Shown here: piece by piece, positions 52,050-62,089 of the stretch | How positions within the stretch are numbered: position 1 is the first letter of the stretch | How the letters are laid out: every line of letters begins with the position of its first letter | Assembly (NCBI GenBank): GCA_023055355.1 | Contig: JALJCS010000035.1 | Coordinates: 1,612,001 to 1,676,000 of the forward strand | Source of the DNA: Agelaius tricolor | Lineage: Eukaryota; Chordata; Aves; Passeriformes; Icteridae | DNA: 64,000 nucleotides | Direction of reading: 5' to 3' | Program-made: the position numbers and the translations under genes | The notes under the pieces: generated by a model | The model's input: the letters and a program-made list of their open reading frames with translations, nothing else | Told to the model about the DNA's origin: nothing | Database searches by the model: none

Positions 52050-52731
52050 TTTCATTTGTTTGTGTCTCTGGAAGCATGTTTTAAAAACGAGGTTCTTTAG
52101 TTCTTGATACTTTATTGCTCTATGGTCTATCATCATCCCAAGCTCTGGGGTGCCTGAAGGAACCATAAATTTTCTTTCCTCCTCTTGCAGCCTTGGATTT
52201 TGGGATGGAGAGAGGAGCTTCCTTTCATTGCACTTTGGCTGGAGCTGGGATCTGCATCTGCTGCTGCCAAAACACTCCCGTGTGAGCACCTTGCCCACAG
52301 TCAGATCCTCCTTGGCCTTGGAGCCTATTGCTCTGGGCTGGAATGTCAGCACCACGTGCCTTTTTCCTTCTTTTATGGGATGAAGAGGGTGTTCATTTGT
52401 TTGTGTCTCTGGAAGCATGTTTTAAAAACGAGGTTCTTTAGTTCTTGATACTTTATTGTTCTATGGTCTATCATCATCCCAAGCTCTGAGGTGCCTGAAG
52501 GAACCATATATTTTCTTTCCTCCTGTTGCAGCCTTGGATTTTGGGATGGAGAGAGGAGCTTCCTTTCATTGCACTGTGACTGGGCTGGGATCTGCATCTG
52601 CTGCTGTTGTGTCAGAGCACTCTGGTGTGAGCACCTTGCCCACAGTCAGATCCTCCTTGGCCTTGGAGCCTTTTGCTTTTGGCTGGACTGTCAGGGCCAC
52701 TTTTCCTTCTTTTATGGGATGAAGTGGGTGC
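52050..52731. repeat. 341-bp tandem duplication, 2 copies
   Basis: CATTTGTTTGTGTCTCTGGA begins copies at 52053 and 52394. Both continue through ATCATCATCCCAAGCTCTG, GCCTTGGATTTTGGGATGG and CTTTTATGGGATGAAG. Identity is high with a few differences, including a gain in copy 2 near 52605. Frames of 74-130 codons on both strands duplicate along with it. Each copy holds a pyrimidine tract ending in TTGCAG, like a splice acceptor, but no exon could be identified. Confidence 0.92.
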
Positions 52732-52799
52732 TCAGCTGGGTGCACCCAGGAGTTTCACTTTTAGCACTGCTGTGGGGGCAGGGAGAACAGGTGGATGTT

Positions 52800-53020
52800 T
52801 AACTACAGCCTGAGACTATTGGGGATGTTGGGCTTGGAGAAGAGAAGTTTTGGGGTGATCTAATTGTGGCCTTTCAATGCCTGAGGAGCTGCAAGGGAGA
52901 TGGAGGGAGATGGTTTACAAGGGCCTGGAGTGCCATGACAAGGAGAAATGACCTTAAACTGACAAAGAGTAGGTTTAGATTGGCTATTAGGAAGGAATTC
53001 TTCCCTGTGAGGATGGTGAG
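52800..53020 (+). mobile_element. CR1: CR1 LINE fragment (sense)
   Basis: GGGCTTGGAGAAGAGAAG, GTGGCCTTTCAATGCCTG, TTTACAAGGGCCTGGAGTG, GACCTTAAACTGACAAAGAG and TTAGGAAGGAATTCTTCCC follow the CR1 3' region order. Ends before the tail. Confidence 0.85.
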
Positions 53021-53633
53021 GACAGTTGCAACAATGCATTTTTCAGGAAATGGACTGCTCTGGAGAACTGTGGTGGGCTCAGTGCTGATCCATGTGAGGG
53101 AATCCTCTCACAGCACAGGTCCAGTCCAGGTGTGCCCTGCAGTCCAAGCCCTGCTCCCAGCACTGCTGACCTCTGTGGGCTTGGTGGAGAATGAAGGAAC
53201 TGGAGCAAAGTGCTGTGGAGCAGATCTGAACTGAACATTCTCACTTCTCACTCCCTCTGGAGCTGCCAGGGCACTTTCTGTTAAGTCTTCTCCACAGTAA
53301 AGTGTATTTTAAGGTCATCAATGGACACAAGCAGACAGGCTGGGCACTGGTTTCTCTCAGGGGGGTTCCTATCAGAAATTCTTACCTGGTGTGTTGTGGC
53401 TGTATCTGGCACAGGATGCCACCAAACCTCTGCCTTGGTGTCTCCCACTTATCCCTGGGCTTTTTTGTCCTGCCTGTGTCAAGGGCAAGAGGCAGAGGTC
53501 TGGCCAAGAGCAGTCACATCTGAGCAAGGAGGGGACAGGCTCCACAGAGAGCAGCAGCTGCTCCTCCTTTCCTGGCCCCTTGCTTCCTGGGGTAGCCAAA
53601 GGAAGAGAGGCTGTAGGTCCCCAGCCTGAAATG
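53021..53633. other. Unique sequence, no gene seen
   Basis: Nothing recognised. Confidence 0.5.
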
Positions 53634-53755
53634 CAGAGCTGGACATGACCCCTGTCACCAAACATGTTTTTATTCAGGGTTCAGAGGCACTGGGCAGAGC
53701 TGGACATGACCCCTGTCACCAGACATGATTTTATTCAGGGTTCAGAGGCACTGGG
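53634..53755. repeat. 61-bp tandem duplication, 2 copies
   Basis: CAGAGCTGGACATGACCCCT starts units at 53634 and 53695; the second differs at a couple of positions. Confidence 0.95.
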
Positions 53756-55527
53756 CTGGAGGGGTGAGATGGCACCACTGCCCCACAGTCTGGCTAAGGT
53801 TAGTCCCTGCTGCAGCAGGAACACAGCCCCTGGGCACAGATCCTCTGCCAGCAGTCTGGGACCTTTCCCAAAGCCCTGCTGGGTCAGTCTGTGGCCTTTC
53901 CCACCCCCTGAATGCTCCCTGTGCCAGCTCCAGCTGGCAAGGCCCCCGTGCTGGGCAGCAGGACCATCTGAGGCTGGAGAGCTGCTCCTGCCTCTGCTCC
54001 TGTCCCGTGTGAGACCCACCCTCATCCTTTATTGATGGTGTTTGTCACTCTGCCCTTTGGTCCTTCTCCTCCTCTGGCATCTGAGGAAAAGGCATGGCTC
54101 CAGTTTGGGCTCATTTTCCAGTTCAGATCTCTGCCATGTTTTCTCTCTTTCAGAAAGATTTTGTTTATTGCGTTTCTAAAATGTAACAGAATAAGGGAGA
54201 CAAAGATCAGGCCCAACCACAAACGCTGCAAAATTAGGACACAGTTTAATGCTGCAGCCACAACTGAGGACATCAACGTGACCTGCAGGAGAAGCCAATG
54301 TTTTCCTGCAGAAATGTGGGGAGGCAGCTCTGGCAGGGGCACAAGAGAACAACTTTGGGTGACCAGCAACAGCTCAACCTGTCTGGTGAGCACAGAGCCA
54401 TCACCCACGTGCAGCCAGGACCTGAACTCACAGCTGGGCTCCACTGGACTCCAGAAAAACCCACGTGAGCAGGACAAGCAGAGCTGGGGCTGGGACAGGT
54501 CTGCCCTGCCCCACACAGACCTGTGGGACCTCAGCTGGGGTCTCTTCTCAGGCCCCTCATAAGCCAAACAGCCTTGCAAGAGACAGGAACTCCTTTGTGT
54601 TGTGGACCAGGCTGATGAGCCCACAAAAGCTCTCCATATTAGTAGGATTTTTTTCCTGAGTCCAATGCAGTGCTATGCTGGAATTTTTGGCTCTTTGTGC
54701 CCATGAACTCCAGTATCTCAGAGCAAGATGGGAAAGCCTTTGGTAGGGCCTGGCCTCAAGAATCCCCCACACTTCATTGGGGTGAGAAACCTCCTGATTT
54801 TGTAGCTGCCAGAGCCATGGCTGGGTGTAAGAGCAGTGCCAATGTTAATGGCAGCAGTGATGCTGACAGTAGCAGGGTCATTTCCAGGGATTTCCACTCA
54901 CCTGGAAAAGCTGAAAACCACAAGTTTTTGGTTGGGGCTGGATTTAAACCAAACTCTGACAACAATCCTGGTTTGTCCTTTGTAACCAGCCCAGGTTTCA
55001 CTGCCTCCAGCAGAAACAGCTCATTGTTAAGGGTTTATAAATTAAACTGAACCAAATCATAATTCAGAAAAAAAGTGCAATTCCTCTCAGAGCTTCATTC
55101 TGCCAAGGCTGCTGGAGCAGGGCTGTCCCCAGGTGTGCAGGACCCTGGCCCTGGTGTGATCCAAGCCCCACCAACTCCAGCACTCATGAGTCAGAGCTGG
55201 GAAATTAGCCTGAAAGCAGCTCTGCAAACAGAGCAAGCAGCAAGAACAAATCTGAGGCTGATAACTGCTTTTTGAGCCTTTTCAGCATACTTAGAACGTT
55301 ACTGCTTATTTTAAGATTTTGAAGTTTATTTTAAGATTACTTTAAAAACTACAAGTATGGTCCAGATTAATAAAATGTTTTATCTAACTCAGAACTATCT
55401 GCATGTGTTGTCCAGTAAAGTTCTAACAGTATTTTTAGCACCACAGAAATAACCCTGGGCACCAGAGCAGGGCTGAGGACTGGTGGCAAATGCCAGGTAT
55501 CCCAAGAACTGCAATCCTTAAATGCTC
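53756..55527. other. Unique sequence, no gene seen
   Basis: The 176-codon forward frame at 54032-54562 was considered and rejected for lack of a domain and because a 200-codon minus-strand frame overlaps it. Confidence 0.5.
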
Positions 55528-55905
55528 CTAAATCATAGAATAATATAATTACAGAGTGGAAGGAGGAAGGGACCTCAAAGTTCATCCATTTCCACCCCTG
55601 CCATGGCAGGGACAACTTCCACTGCTCCAGGGTGCTCCAGGTGTTGTGGTGCAGTGCAAAACCACTGCACCAAGCCCTGTCCAGCCTGGCCTGGGACATT
55701 TCCAAGGATCCAGGGGCAGCCAGAGCTTCTCTGTGCCAGGGCCTGAACAGCCTCAACCAGCTCACATATCTGTCCCTGTATCCAATCTATATTTACTCTC
55801 CCTCAGCTTCAAGCCATTCCCCTTGTCCTGTCTGTCCATCCCTTGTCCCAAATCCCTCTCCGGCTCTCCTGGAGCCCTTCAGGCACTGAAGGTGTCCCCA
55901 GGACA
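55528..55905 (-). mobile_element. CR1: CR1 LINE 3' end (antisense)
   Basis: Tail remnant AATCATAGAATAATATAATT, then the reverse complement of the CR1 3' region: GGACCTCAAAGTTCATCC, CCATGGCAGGGACAACTTCC, CTGTCCAGCCTGGCCTGGG, AGCCATTCCCCTTGTCCTG. About 380 bp remain. The 132-codon and 154-codon frames across it are translations of the repeat. Confidence 0.85.
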
Positions 55906-56184
55906 TCTCATCCAAGAATTTTCTCTGTTTGTCTTCTCTCTCCATGACATGCTCCCCACCTGCAGTGCTGTACACGGCAGGAACTCCCCACAGCATCTCC
56001 TGGGTGCTGCCAGAACATAACAAATCACCTTGCAGAGCTCCCTCCATGCTCATGGTGCAGCAGGAGGGGGTCCTTGTGCTGGGAAGGGCCAGCAGATGTG
56101 CTGTGGACATGGATGCACAAGCAGGAAATCAGTTCTTGAGTCTTTTACCTGAAGATCAGTTATTTTAGAAGAAGCACAATTTGC
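55906..56184. other. Unique sequence
   Basis: Nothing recognised. Confidence 0.5.
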
Positions 56185-56707
56185 CAGCCTGATTTTGTCC
56201 TGGGGGTTTTCAGCCCATTTGAGCACTGACAGAGAGGTAGGTCTTGGGACGATCTGGAGTAATAACTGAGTTCCTGATCACTATTCCTCTACTTAAAACT
56301 TCTTTCTATGAAAAAAGAAAAAAAAATGAAGTAGAAATCAGTCCTTTTCAAAACAGCCTGATTTTGTCCTGAGGGTTTTCAGCCCATTTGAGCACTGACA
56401 GAGAGGTAGGCCTTGGGAGGATCTGGAGTAATAACTGAGCTCCTGATCACTATTCCTCTACTTAAAACTTCTTTCTATGAAAAAAGAAAAAAAAAAAAAG
56501 AAGTAGAAATCAGTCCTTTTCAAAACAGCCTGATTTTGTCCTGAGGGTTTTCAGCTCATTTGAGCACTGACAGAAAGGTAGGCCTTGGGAGGATCTCGAG
56601 TAATAACTGAGCTCCTGATCACTATTCCTCTACTATTTTCCATCACTTAAAGCTTCTTTCTATGAGTAAAAAAAAAAATGAAGTAGAAATGACTCCTTTT
56701 CCAAACA
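56185..56707. repeat. About 170-bp tandem repeat, 3 copies
   Basis: CAGCCTGATTTTGTCC begins units at 56185, 56354 and 56526 (169 and 172 bp apart). Each contains GAGCACTGACAGA, GGATCTGGAGTAATAACTGA or close variants, and a poly(A) tract whose length differs (9, 13 and 10 A). The third copy has an extra TATTTTCCATCAC. Confidence 0.95.
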
Positions 56708-57055
56708 GCTGACTGGGAGGGGGCTGAGGCCAGAGCTGAGCTGTCCCCTGAGAGCAGCCCCTTGACCCTCATCACCCAGCCCAGGCTGGGGGCCAGGAGC
56801 TGTCCTGGATGAGGACAGGACATCACTGGGCCCTTCTCTGCTGTCCAAGGCCCGTGGGCAGCTTGGAGCAGGGATCAAGCTGGGACTCTGGAGGCTGGGA
56901 AGGAGATTCTATCCTGAAAGGCCTGGGGGTGCAAAGAGCTGGCAAACCCTGCTGAGCCTGGGGATCACACTGTGACCAAAGGCTGGGCTTGCCTCAAGTG
57001 GAGATTTTCTGGTTCTCACAGCTCTGCTGGGTCCTGACCCTGCCCCACAGAGGGG
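56708..57055. other. Unique sequence
   Basis: GC-rich; nothing recognised. Confidence 0.5.
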
Positions 57056-57432
57056 TTGCACAAGAATAATCTGTCAGTGAAAGATGAAACAGGAAATCCT
57101 TCTAAATATGATTGCCTGGCAAAAGATTTGGAGAATATGGAAACTGTAAGTGAGATTGAAATGAAAGCAAGCTTTGAGATCCCTCAGTTACTGAACAACT
57201 GGAAAACAATGGTGTGGCTGGCTGAAGGTGATCCCCTTTTGATGGAACAACACCCTCTGCTTGCAGACAGCTCCAAGGGTCAGAGCAGACCCTACAGCTT
57301 GGCAGAAGGGGCCCAAAGAGGAGTTTTTAGGGTTTAAAATGTAACCCAGTGTGGTAATGTAATGATTCTTATAGGCTGTATGTAAATGCTGTAGGATTTG
57401 TATCTTGTATTTGATTGGTCAGTGAGAATTAG
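57056..57432 (+). mobile_element. ERV 3' internal remnant with truncated LTR (sense)
   Basis: Second copy of the ERV segment at 4.0-4.5 kb. The internal part (57056-57339) is one open frame of 93 codons ending in TAA just before the LTR, with a motif of the form CLAK ... IEMKASFEI. A purine-rich GGCAGAAGGGG precedes the LTR, which begins TGTAACCCAGTGTGG at 57340 and is cut off at about 57432 after ATTGGTCAGTGAGAATTAG. The frame is a remnant at the 3' end of a retroviral gene; it lacks the rest of the gene and is not expected to be functional. Confidence 0.7.
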
Positions 57433-57645
57433 TGCCAGATCCCAGAGGATCCAGGTGCCCCAATGTCACCCTTGAGCCAGAAACGGCACAAATTCACTCA
57501 AAGGCTGGTTTGAAGAAGGAAGGTTTGATACAAAAATCCTCTCTTTTATAGACAGATTTGACACATTCTACTTGACTGGCTAATTAACAAAAACATCTTT
57601 CTCACAAACAGTCCTTGAGGAGAACAGGAAAACAGAGTAGGAAAA
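57433..57645. other. Unassigned AT-rich sequence between ERV pieces
   Basis: May include another LTR fragment (CAAAAATCCTCTCTTTTATAG), but there is no second copy to support it. Confidence 0.35.
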
Positions 57646-58298
57646 TGTCACTGTCATATTTTCTGAAAAATCCCCTCGCCGGGATTTCTTTTCCTGGGAA
57701 GATGAGAAGCCTCAGAGAAAAAACAATATTATCTCATTTGCTTCTCCCTGTTTGGCTGCTTTGGAATGTGGTCTGGAGTTTGTTTATCGACAGATGCGTG
57801 TTTGATTGGCTTCCTGTGAATTGTTTTTAATTAATGACCAATCACCATCAGCTGTGTCGGACTCTGAGATGTCAGTCACGAGTTTTTCATTATCATTCTT
57901 GTTAAGCTTTCTGATGTATCCTTTCTCTATTCTTTAGTATAGGCATAATATAATATAATATAATATAATATAATATAATATAATATAATATAATATAATA
58001 TAATATAATATAATATAATATAATATAATATAATATATAACATTATATATTATAATTATAAAATAATTATTGTAATATATAATATATAATATATATTATA
58101 TATTATATAATATATAATATATAATATATAATATATAATATATAATATATAATATATATTATTAATAATTATATTATAATTATAATATAATTATTATATT
58201 ATATTATATTATATTATATTATATTATAATTAATATATCGGACATGGAATCAGATTCTCATCTCTCACCTCGTCCTGGGGACCCTCACAAACTCAACA
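57646..58298 (+). mobile_element. Family A solo LTR (sense) with AT expansion and exact target duplication
   Basis: Starts TGTCACTGTCATATTTTC and ends CACAAACTCAACA. The 6-bp GGAAAA flanks it on both sides (57640-57645 and 58299-58304). It has GACCAATCACC as CCAAT element. Where other copies carry 30-60 bp of AT sequence this one has about 300 bp (57946-58240), so the element is about 650 bp instead of 380-450. After the expansion the usual GGAATCAGATTCTCATCTC returns. Target duplication and ends are intact, so the expansion happened after insertion or was carried by the source. Confidence 0.92.
57946..58240. repeat. AT microsatellite, (TAATA)n then (ATATTAT)n
   Basis: Pure A/T: TAATA pentamers for about 90 bp, then TATAATATATAAT-type sequence with self-complementary stretches. 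It lies inside the LTR. Confidence 0.95.
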
Positions 58299-58319
58299 GG
58301 AAAACACCACCTGCAGGTT

Positions 58320-58425
58320 GTTTATATTAACAAGTATAGTTAGTAGATTATACTAACTATATTAGTATAGTATACTATATTAGTATATTAGTATATATAT
58401 AGAGTAATATATTTTAGTATCCTCT
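58320..58425. repeat. Palindromic AT-rich repeat
   Basis: TAGTTAGTA and its reverse complement TACTAACTA are 5 nt apart, followed by TATAGTATACTATA and TATTAGTATATTAGTATAT. Not part of the LTR, which ends at 58298. Confidence 0.7.
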
Positions 58426-59530
58426 ACAACTCCCTAAAAAGTCTCACAAGTCCACTCTGAGAAAACTAAACCAGTTTTCTCACTTTCTGACCAGGCTGCT
58501 GCATCCACAGCCCCCCTGCCCTGCAGCTCCTCTCTGGAGCTGAAGTGTGAGCAGGTCACTTCTCCAGGGCATGGGAGGAATGTGCAGATCTGTGGGAAAT
58601 GGCCTGAGGGCTCCATGGCCTCAGCTCCTCACAGGATGGGCCTTTCTGCATCCCTGAGGAGGAGGAAGGGCTTCAGAGAGAGGAATCATCCCACAGGGAC
58701 ACGGTCTGCAAGGCAAACCATGAGATAATAGCAGTGGAGCGTGCCCTGGCAGCCCAGGGAGGTCTCAGAGGAGAAAAAACCTCTTGTTCTGGGTGTAGGG
58801 GCCAGTGGTCAGAGCTGCCTTGTGCCTTGCCAAACCTCTCAGGAGGACCAGACAGGATTCCTGCACAGCAGCACTTGACCAGCATTTGCAACAAACCAGT
58901 GCAAATGTTCAAAAAGTTCACGGGGTGTTTGCCCCCAGGAATCCAGAGCCACTCTCACTGCCTGAAACACACCAAGGCCATGTTTAGTGAGATGGATTTA
59001 TCAGCCACATTCCTGCAAGCAGGAGCCCAGGAACACAAACACGGCACAACAAACACGTGAAGAATTTGATAAGGCTGAACTGCATCTCTGGACATCTCTC
59101 CTCTGGTTTTTCTCTTTGTGTATTTAAAGTTTTATGGTGGGTCACAATTGCTTAAGAGGAGCTGCAGATGCATTAAAGCCAAATGTGTTTACTTGCAGTA
59201 GAAGTAAAAATAAACTTTGCAAACAGCAGAACAGGGGCAGATTTGGTGGCTCAGGTGTGGGGAAGTGCAAGCTGTGCCCATTCTCACCTCAGTGCATGCA
59301 GGAAGGGCACAGGGGAAAGGTGAGAAGGTGGAAGGTGAGGCTGAGATGCTGGGCAGGGAAGAACAGCCCGGACCATCAAAGCTGCATCCCCATAACCCAA
59401 GCAGGACCCAGCCTCATCCAAGTGTCATTCATGAAGATGAGCAATGGGAGCTTCCTCGAGGCAGGTCTCACCAGCTCTTGGAGATCTATTTCACACCCAG
59501 GATAGCTCAGCTACCTTAGAATGCATAAAA
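58426..59530. other. Unique sequence, no gene seen
   Basis: Nothing recognised; frames up to 123 codons without domains. Confidence 0.5.
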
Positions 59531-59880
59531 TCAGCAGGATGGCTTCTGTGGCAGTGCTGGGAACAAAAAGGTTTTAATAAAAAGCAAAATAACAAACTCC
59601 TTACAGAGAAAAAACAAGCCAGGTGCAAGAGGTCCTTGCTCCTGGTAAAACACCTCACAAAAGTGATCATTTCCTTTGTTCTCTTCTTGTTCTAGTGAAT
59701 TGCTCAGGTGGGACTTTTTGGCTCCTGTCCAATTGTCCAGCCTTAATTTTGAGGTGAAGTCCCCCGGGCCTGTGAGATGCCTTTTCACCTAATTGAGGAG
59801 AGAAACTTCTGGTTTTTTTCCTTTTTAAGGGGACAAAGGACAGTTTGATCACTCCTTTAGCAAGGGGCACCTCCCTATAA
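59531..59880 (-). mobile_element. Probable LTR of a fifth ERV family (antisense)
   Basis: On the minus strand: TTATAGGGAGGTGCCCCTTG, CAATTGGACAGGAGCC, and near the end TTTTATTAAAACCTTTTTG followed by GTTCCCAGCACTGCCACAG, which has the look of an R-U5 end with a TATTAAA-type poly(A) signal. No second copy here; assignment rests on layout. Confidence 0.45.
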
Positions 59881-60756
59881 AGATGTTTCTAATGTCAGAA
59901 GCCAAGTGCACCCCAAGGTGCTGTGTCCAGTCCTGCACAGGCAGCAGCCAGGGCTCTCAGCCCAGCTGCTGGAGATGCTCCATCTCCTGCTTTCCTTTCC
60001 TTTTGGGGTTTCTAGGGTGCTGCTGTGGGACAGCAGTGGCACTGAGCAGAGGAAGCAGTGTCTGTCCCAGTGTTAGATCCCAGAGGAGGGCTCAAGAGAT
60101 CCTGGTTTAGCTCCAGGGAGTGGCAGGTCCTAGCTCTGCTATTTCTGGTACTCACCTTGGCAGGAAGCTCACTCCTGGAAACTTAGGGAAAAAAATGTGA
60201 TCCAGGAACTTGCTTGACATGTGGAGACCTGAGGTGGGAAGGGGATTGCTAAGACCTGAACAGTCAATCAGTTTAGGAGTTTTCCTGCCAAAAAATTAGT
60301 TTTCTGGAAGATGAGCTATTGAAGCCAAAATTGTTTCTCAGGGAGATAAAGTTTTTCCCCACTTCTAAAAATAATTTTTCATTTCAATGGTTCAGTTCAT
60401 TTTTCCTTAAGAAAAAGTTAAAAACGTCAAAAAATAAAAAATATTTTAGGATTATCCAATTATCTGCCCTAGCAGGACAGGCTCCAAACAGTCTGTGGTG
60501 TCTGTGGGCACTGCACTGGCTGGGGCACAGGGAACAGGGCAAGGGGACAGGGGACAGACCCAGCTGGGGACAGACCAGCACTGCCAGTCCCTTTCCACAG
60601 CTGCTGCCCAGCCTCTCCCTCCCCAGTCTGTCCTTCCATCCAGCACTGCCCCACCCCAGTGCAGCCTGGCATTTGTCTTTGTTAAACACCAGTTTGACAG
60701 AATCAATCAAATCCCACCTGGGCCTTGGTGAGCAAGGGGGAAAGCAAGTCACAGAA
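59881..60756. other. Unique sequence, no gene seen
   Basis: AT-rich at 60180-60460, GC-rich after. Nothing recognised. Confidence 0.5.
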
Positions 60757-61350
60757 TCATAGAATCCACAGAATTCATAGAATTCATAGAATCCACAGAA
60801 TTCATAGAGTAACAGAATGCACAGAATTCACAGAACCACAGAATTCATAGAATAACAGAATGCACAGAATTCACAGAATTCATAGAATTCACAGAATTCA
60901 TAGAATAACAGAATGCACAGAATTCACAGACTCACAGAACCACAGAATTCACAGAATAACAGAATGCACAGAATGCACAGACTCACAGAACCACAGAATT
61001 CACAGAATTCATAGAATTCACAGAATGCACAGACTCACAGAATCACAGAATTCCCAGAATCACTGGGTTGGAAGAGACCTTCAAGACCATCGAGTCCAGC
61101 CCAGCCCCAACACCTCAACCAAACCCTGGCCCCCAGTGCCACATCCAGGCTTTGTTAAACACACCCAGGGATGGGGACTCCACCACCTCCCTGGGCAGCC
61201 ATTCCAGAACTTTATCACCCTTTCTATAAAGCACTTTTTCCTAATATCCAGCCTGTATTTCCCTTGGCACAGTTTGAGACTGTGTCTCCCAAGTCTGAAC
61301 CTCATCCATGCTCCTTCCAAACCAGGCACATCCTGCAGAGGATCCCCAGT
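60757..61350 (-). mobile_element. CR1: CR1 LINE 3' end (antisense) with an expanded tail
   Basis: Body (about 61062-61350): GGGTTGGAAGAGACCTTCAA, GACCATCGAGTCCAGCCC, ACCACCTCCCTGGGCAGCC, TTCCTAATATCCAGCCTG, the reverse complement of the CR1 3' region. Tail (60757-61061): about 300 bp of CATAGAAT, CACAGAAT, GCACAGAATT and related words, whereas CR1 usually carries two to four octamers. The expanded tail gives an Arg/Ile/His/Thr/Glu repeat frame (170 codons from 60860) that is not a gene. Confidence 0.92.
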
Positions 61351-61352
61351 GT

Positions 61353-61380
61353 CTGAAAGGAAGGACCCATGATGTACCAT
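61353..61380. repeat. 28-bp direct repeat, left copy
   Basis: Starts CTGAAAGGAAGGACC and ends GATGTACCAT. Matches 61628-61655 at 27 of 28 positions. It abuts the TG start of an LTR fragment. Confidence 0.95.
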
Positions 61381-61627
61381 TGTGGGAATCCACAAAATCA
61401 GAGGGGTTTGGGAAAGCTGCAAAAGGCAGCCTCAGAGACAGCAGAACTGTGATTAGAGCTAAGCAGCAGCCATGAGATTGGGCAGCAGAAGAATTATTTA
61501 AACTGTAGAAAAGCAAGGACAACTAGAACAATGGTCTGTGTATTAATGCTTGTCTAGAATGACTCCCTAAGCTGCAGAAAAGTTTATCTGGTGAGATATT
61601 GGGAAGGTTGAAGCTTAATAATGGAGC
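61381..61627 (+). mobile_element. LTR fragment of the third ERV family (sense), 247 bp
   Basis: Begins TGTGGGAATCCACAAAATCA, the exact 5' terminus of the LTR whose longer copy lies at 10144-10888 on the other strand. Similarity continues through CTAAGCAGCAGCCATGAGAT and CTAAGCTGCAGAAAAGTTTA to TTAATAATGGAGC, where it is cut off and the second 28-bp direct repeat begins. Confidence 0.85.
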
Positions 61628-61655
61628 CTGAAAGGAAGAACCCATGATGTACCAT
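61628..61655. repeat. 28-bp direct repeat, right copy
   Basis: One difference from 61353-61380 (AAGGAAGAACC versus AAGGAAGGACC). Confidence 0.95.
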
Positions 61656-62089
61656 GATAGTCCAGCTCGGTGAAATTCAAATTTACAGGCAGGGAGAGAT
61701 GGAAATGACCTGTGCTGTGCACAGCCTTGCAGCTGATGTGTTGGCAGCAGTGGTTGAAGGGAGATGTGCTCTGAGGCTCAGAACTGTGTCTAAGCTTTGT
61801 AAATACAATCAGTTCAGCCTAAACGAGGAACAATGTGGAATGTTTTGAGGCCAAATTTCACTCCAGAAAAAAAACAAAACAAAACAAAACAAAAAACAAA
61901 AACCAGCACTGAGCCAGTGGTGCTTGAGTGTGCTGTGAAGTCTGTGTCTGAGGGTCACAGTGTGACCTCCTGGCTCAGACACAGGGACCCCAGCACACTC
62001 ACTGCGAATTAAAACGTTGCATATGCTCTGAGAGCAAGAAGAGATTGCACACAGAGCCTGCAGAAGCCTTCCTGAAAGACTTTAGCCTC
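61656..62089. other. Unique sequence with an (AAAAC)n run
   Basis: No gene seen. The pentamer run AAAACAAAACAAAAC lies at about 61866-61900. Confidence 0.55.

Noticed and set aside
54032..54562. 176-codon forward frame
   Set aside because: No domain and overlapped by a 200-codon minus-strand frame; splice sites not evident.
60860..61372. 170-codon frame with His-Arg-Ile repeats
   Set aside because: The repeat part is the expanded CR1 tail and the rest is antisense CR1.
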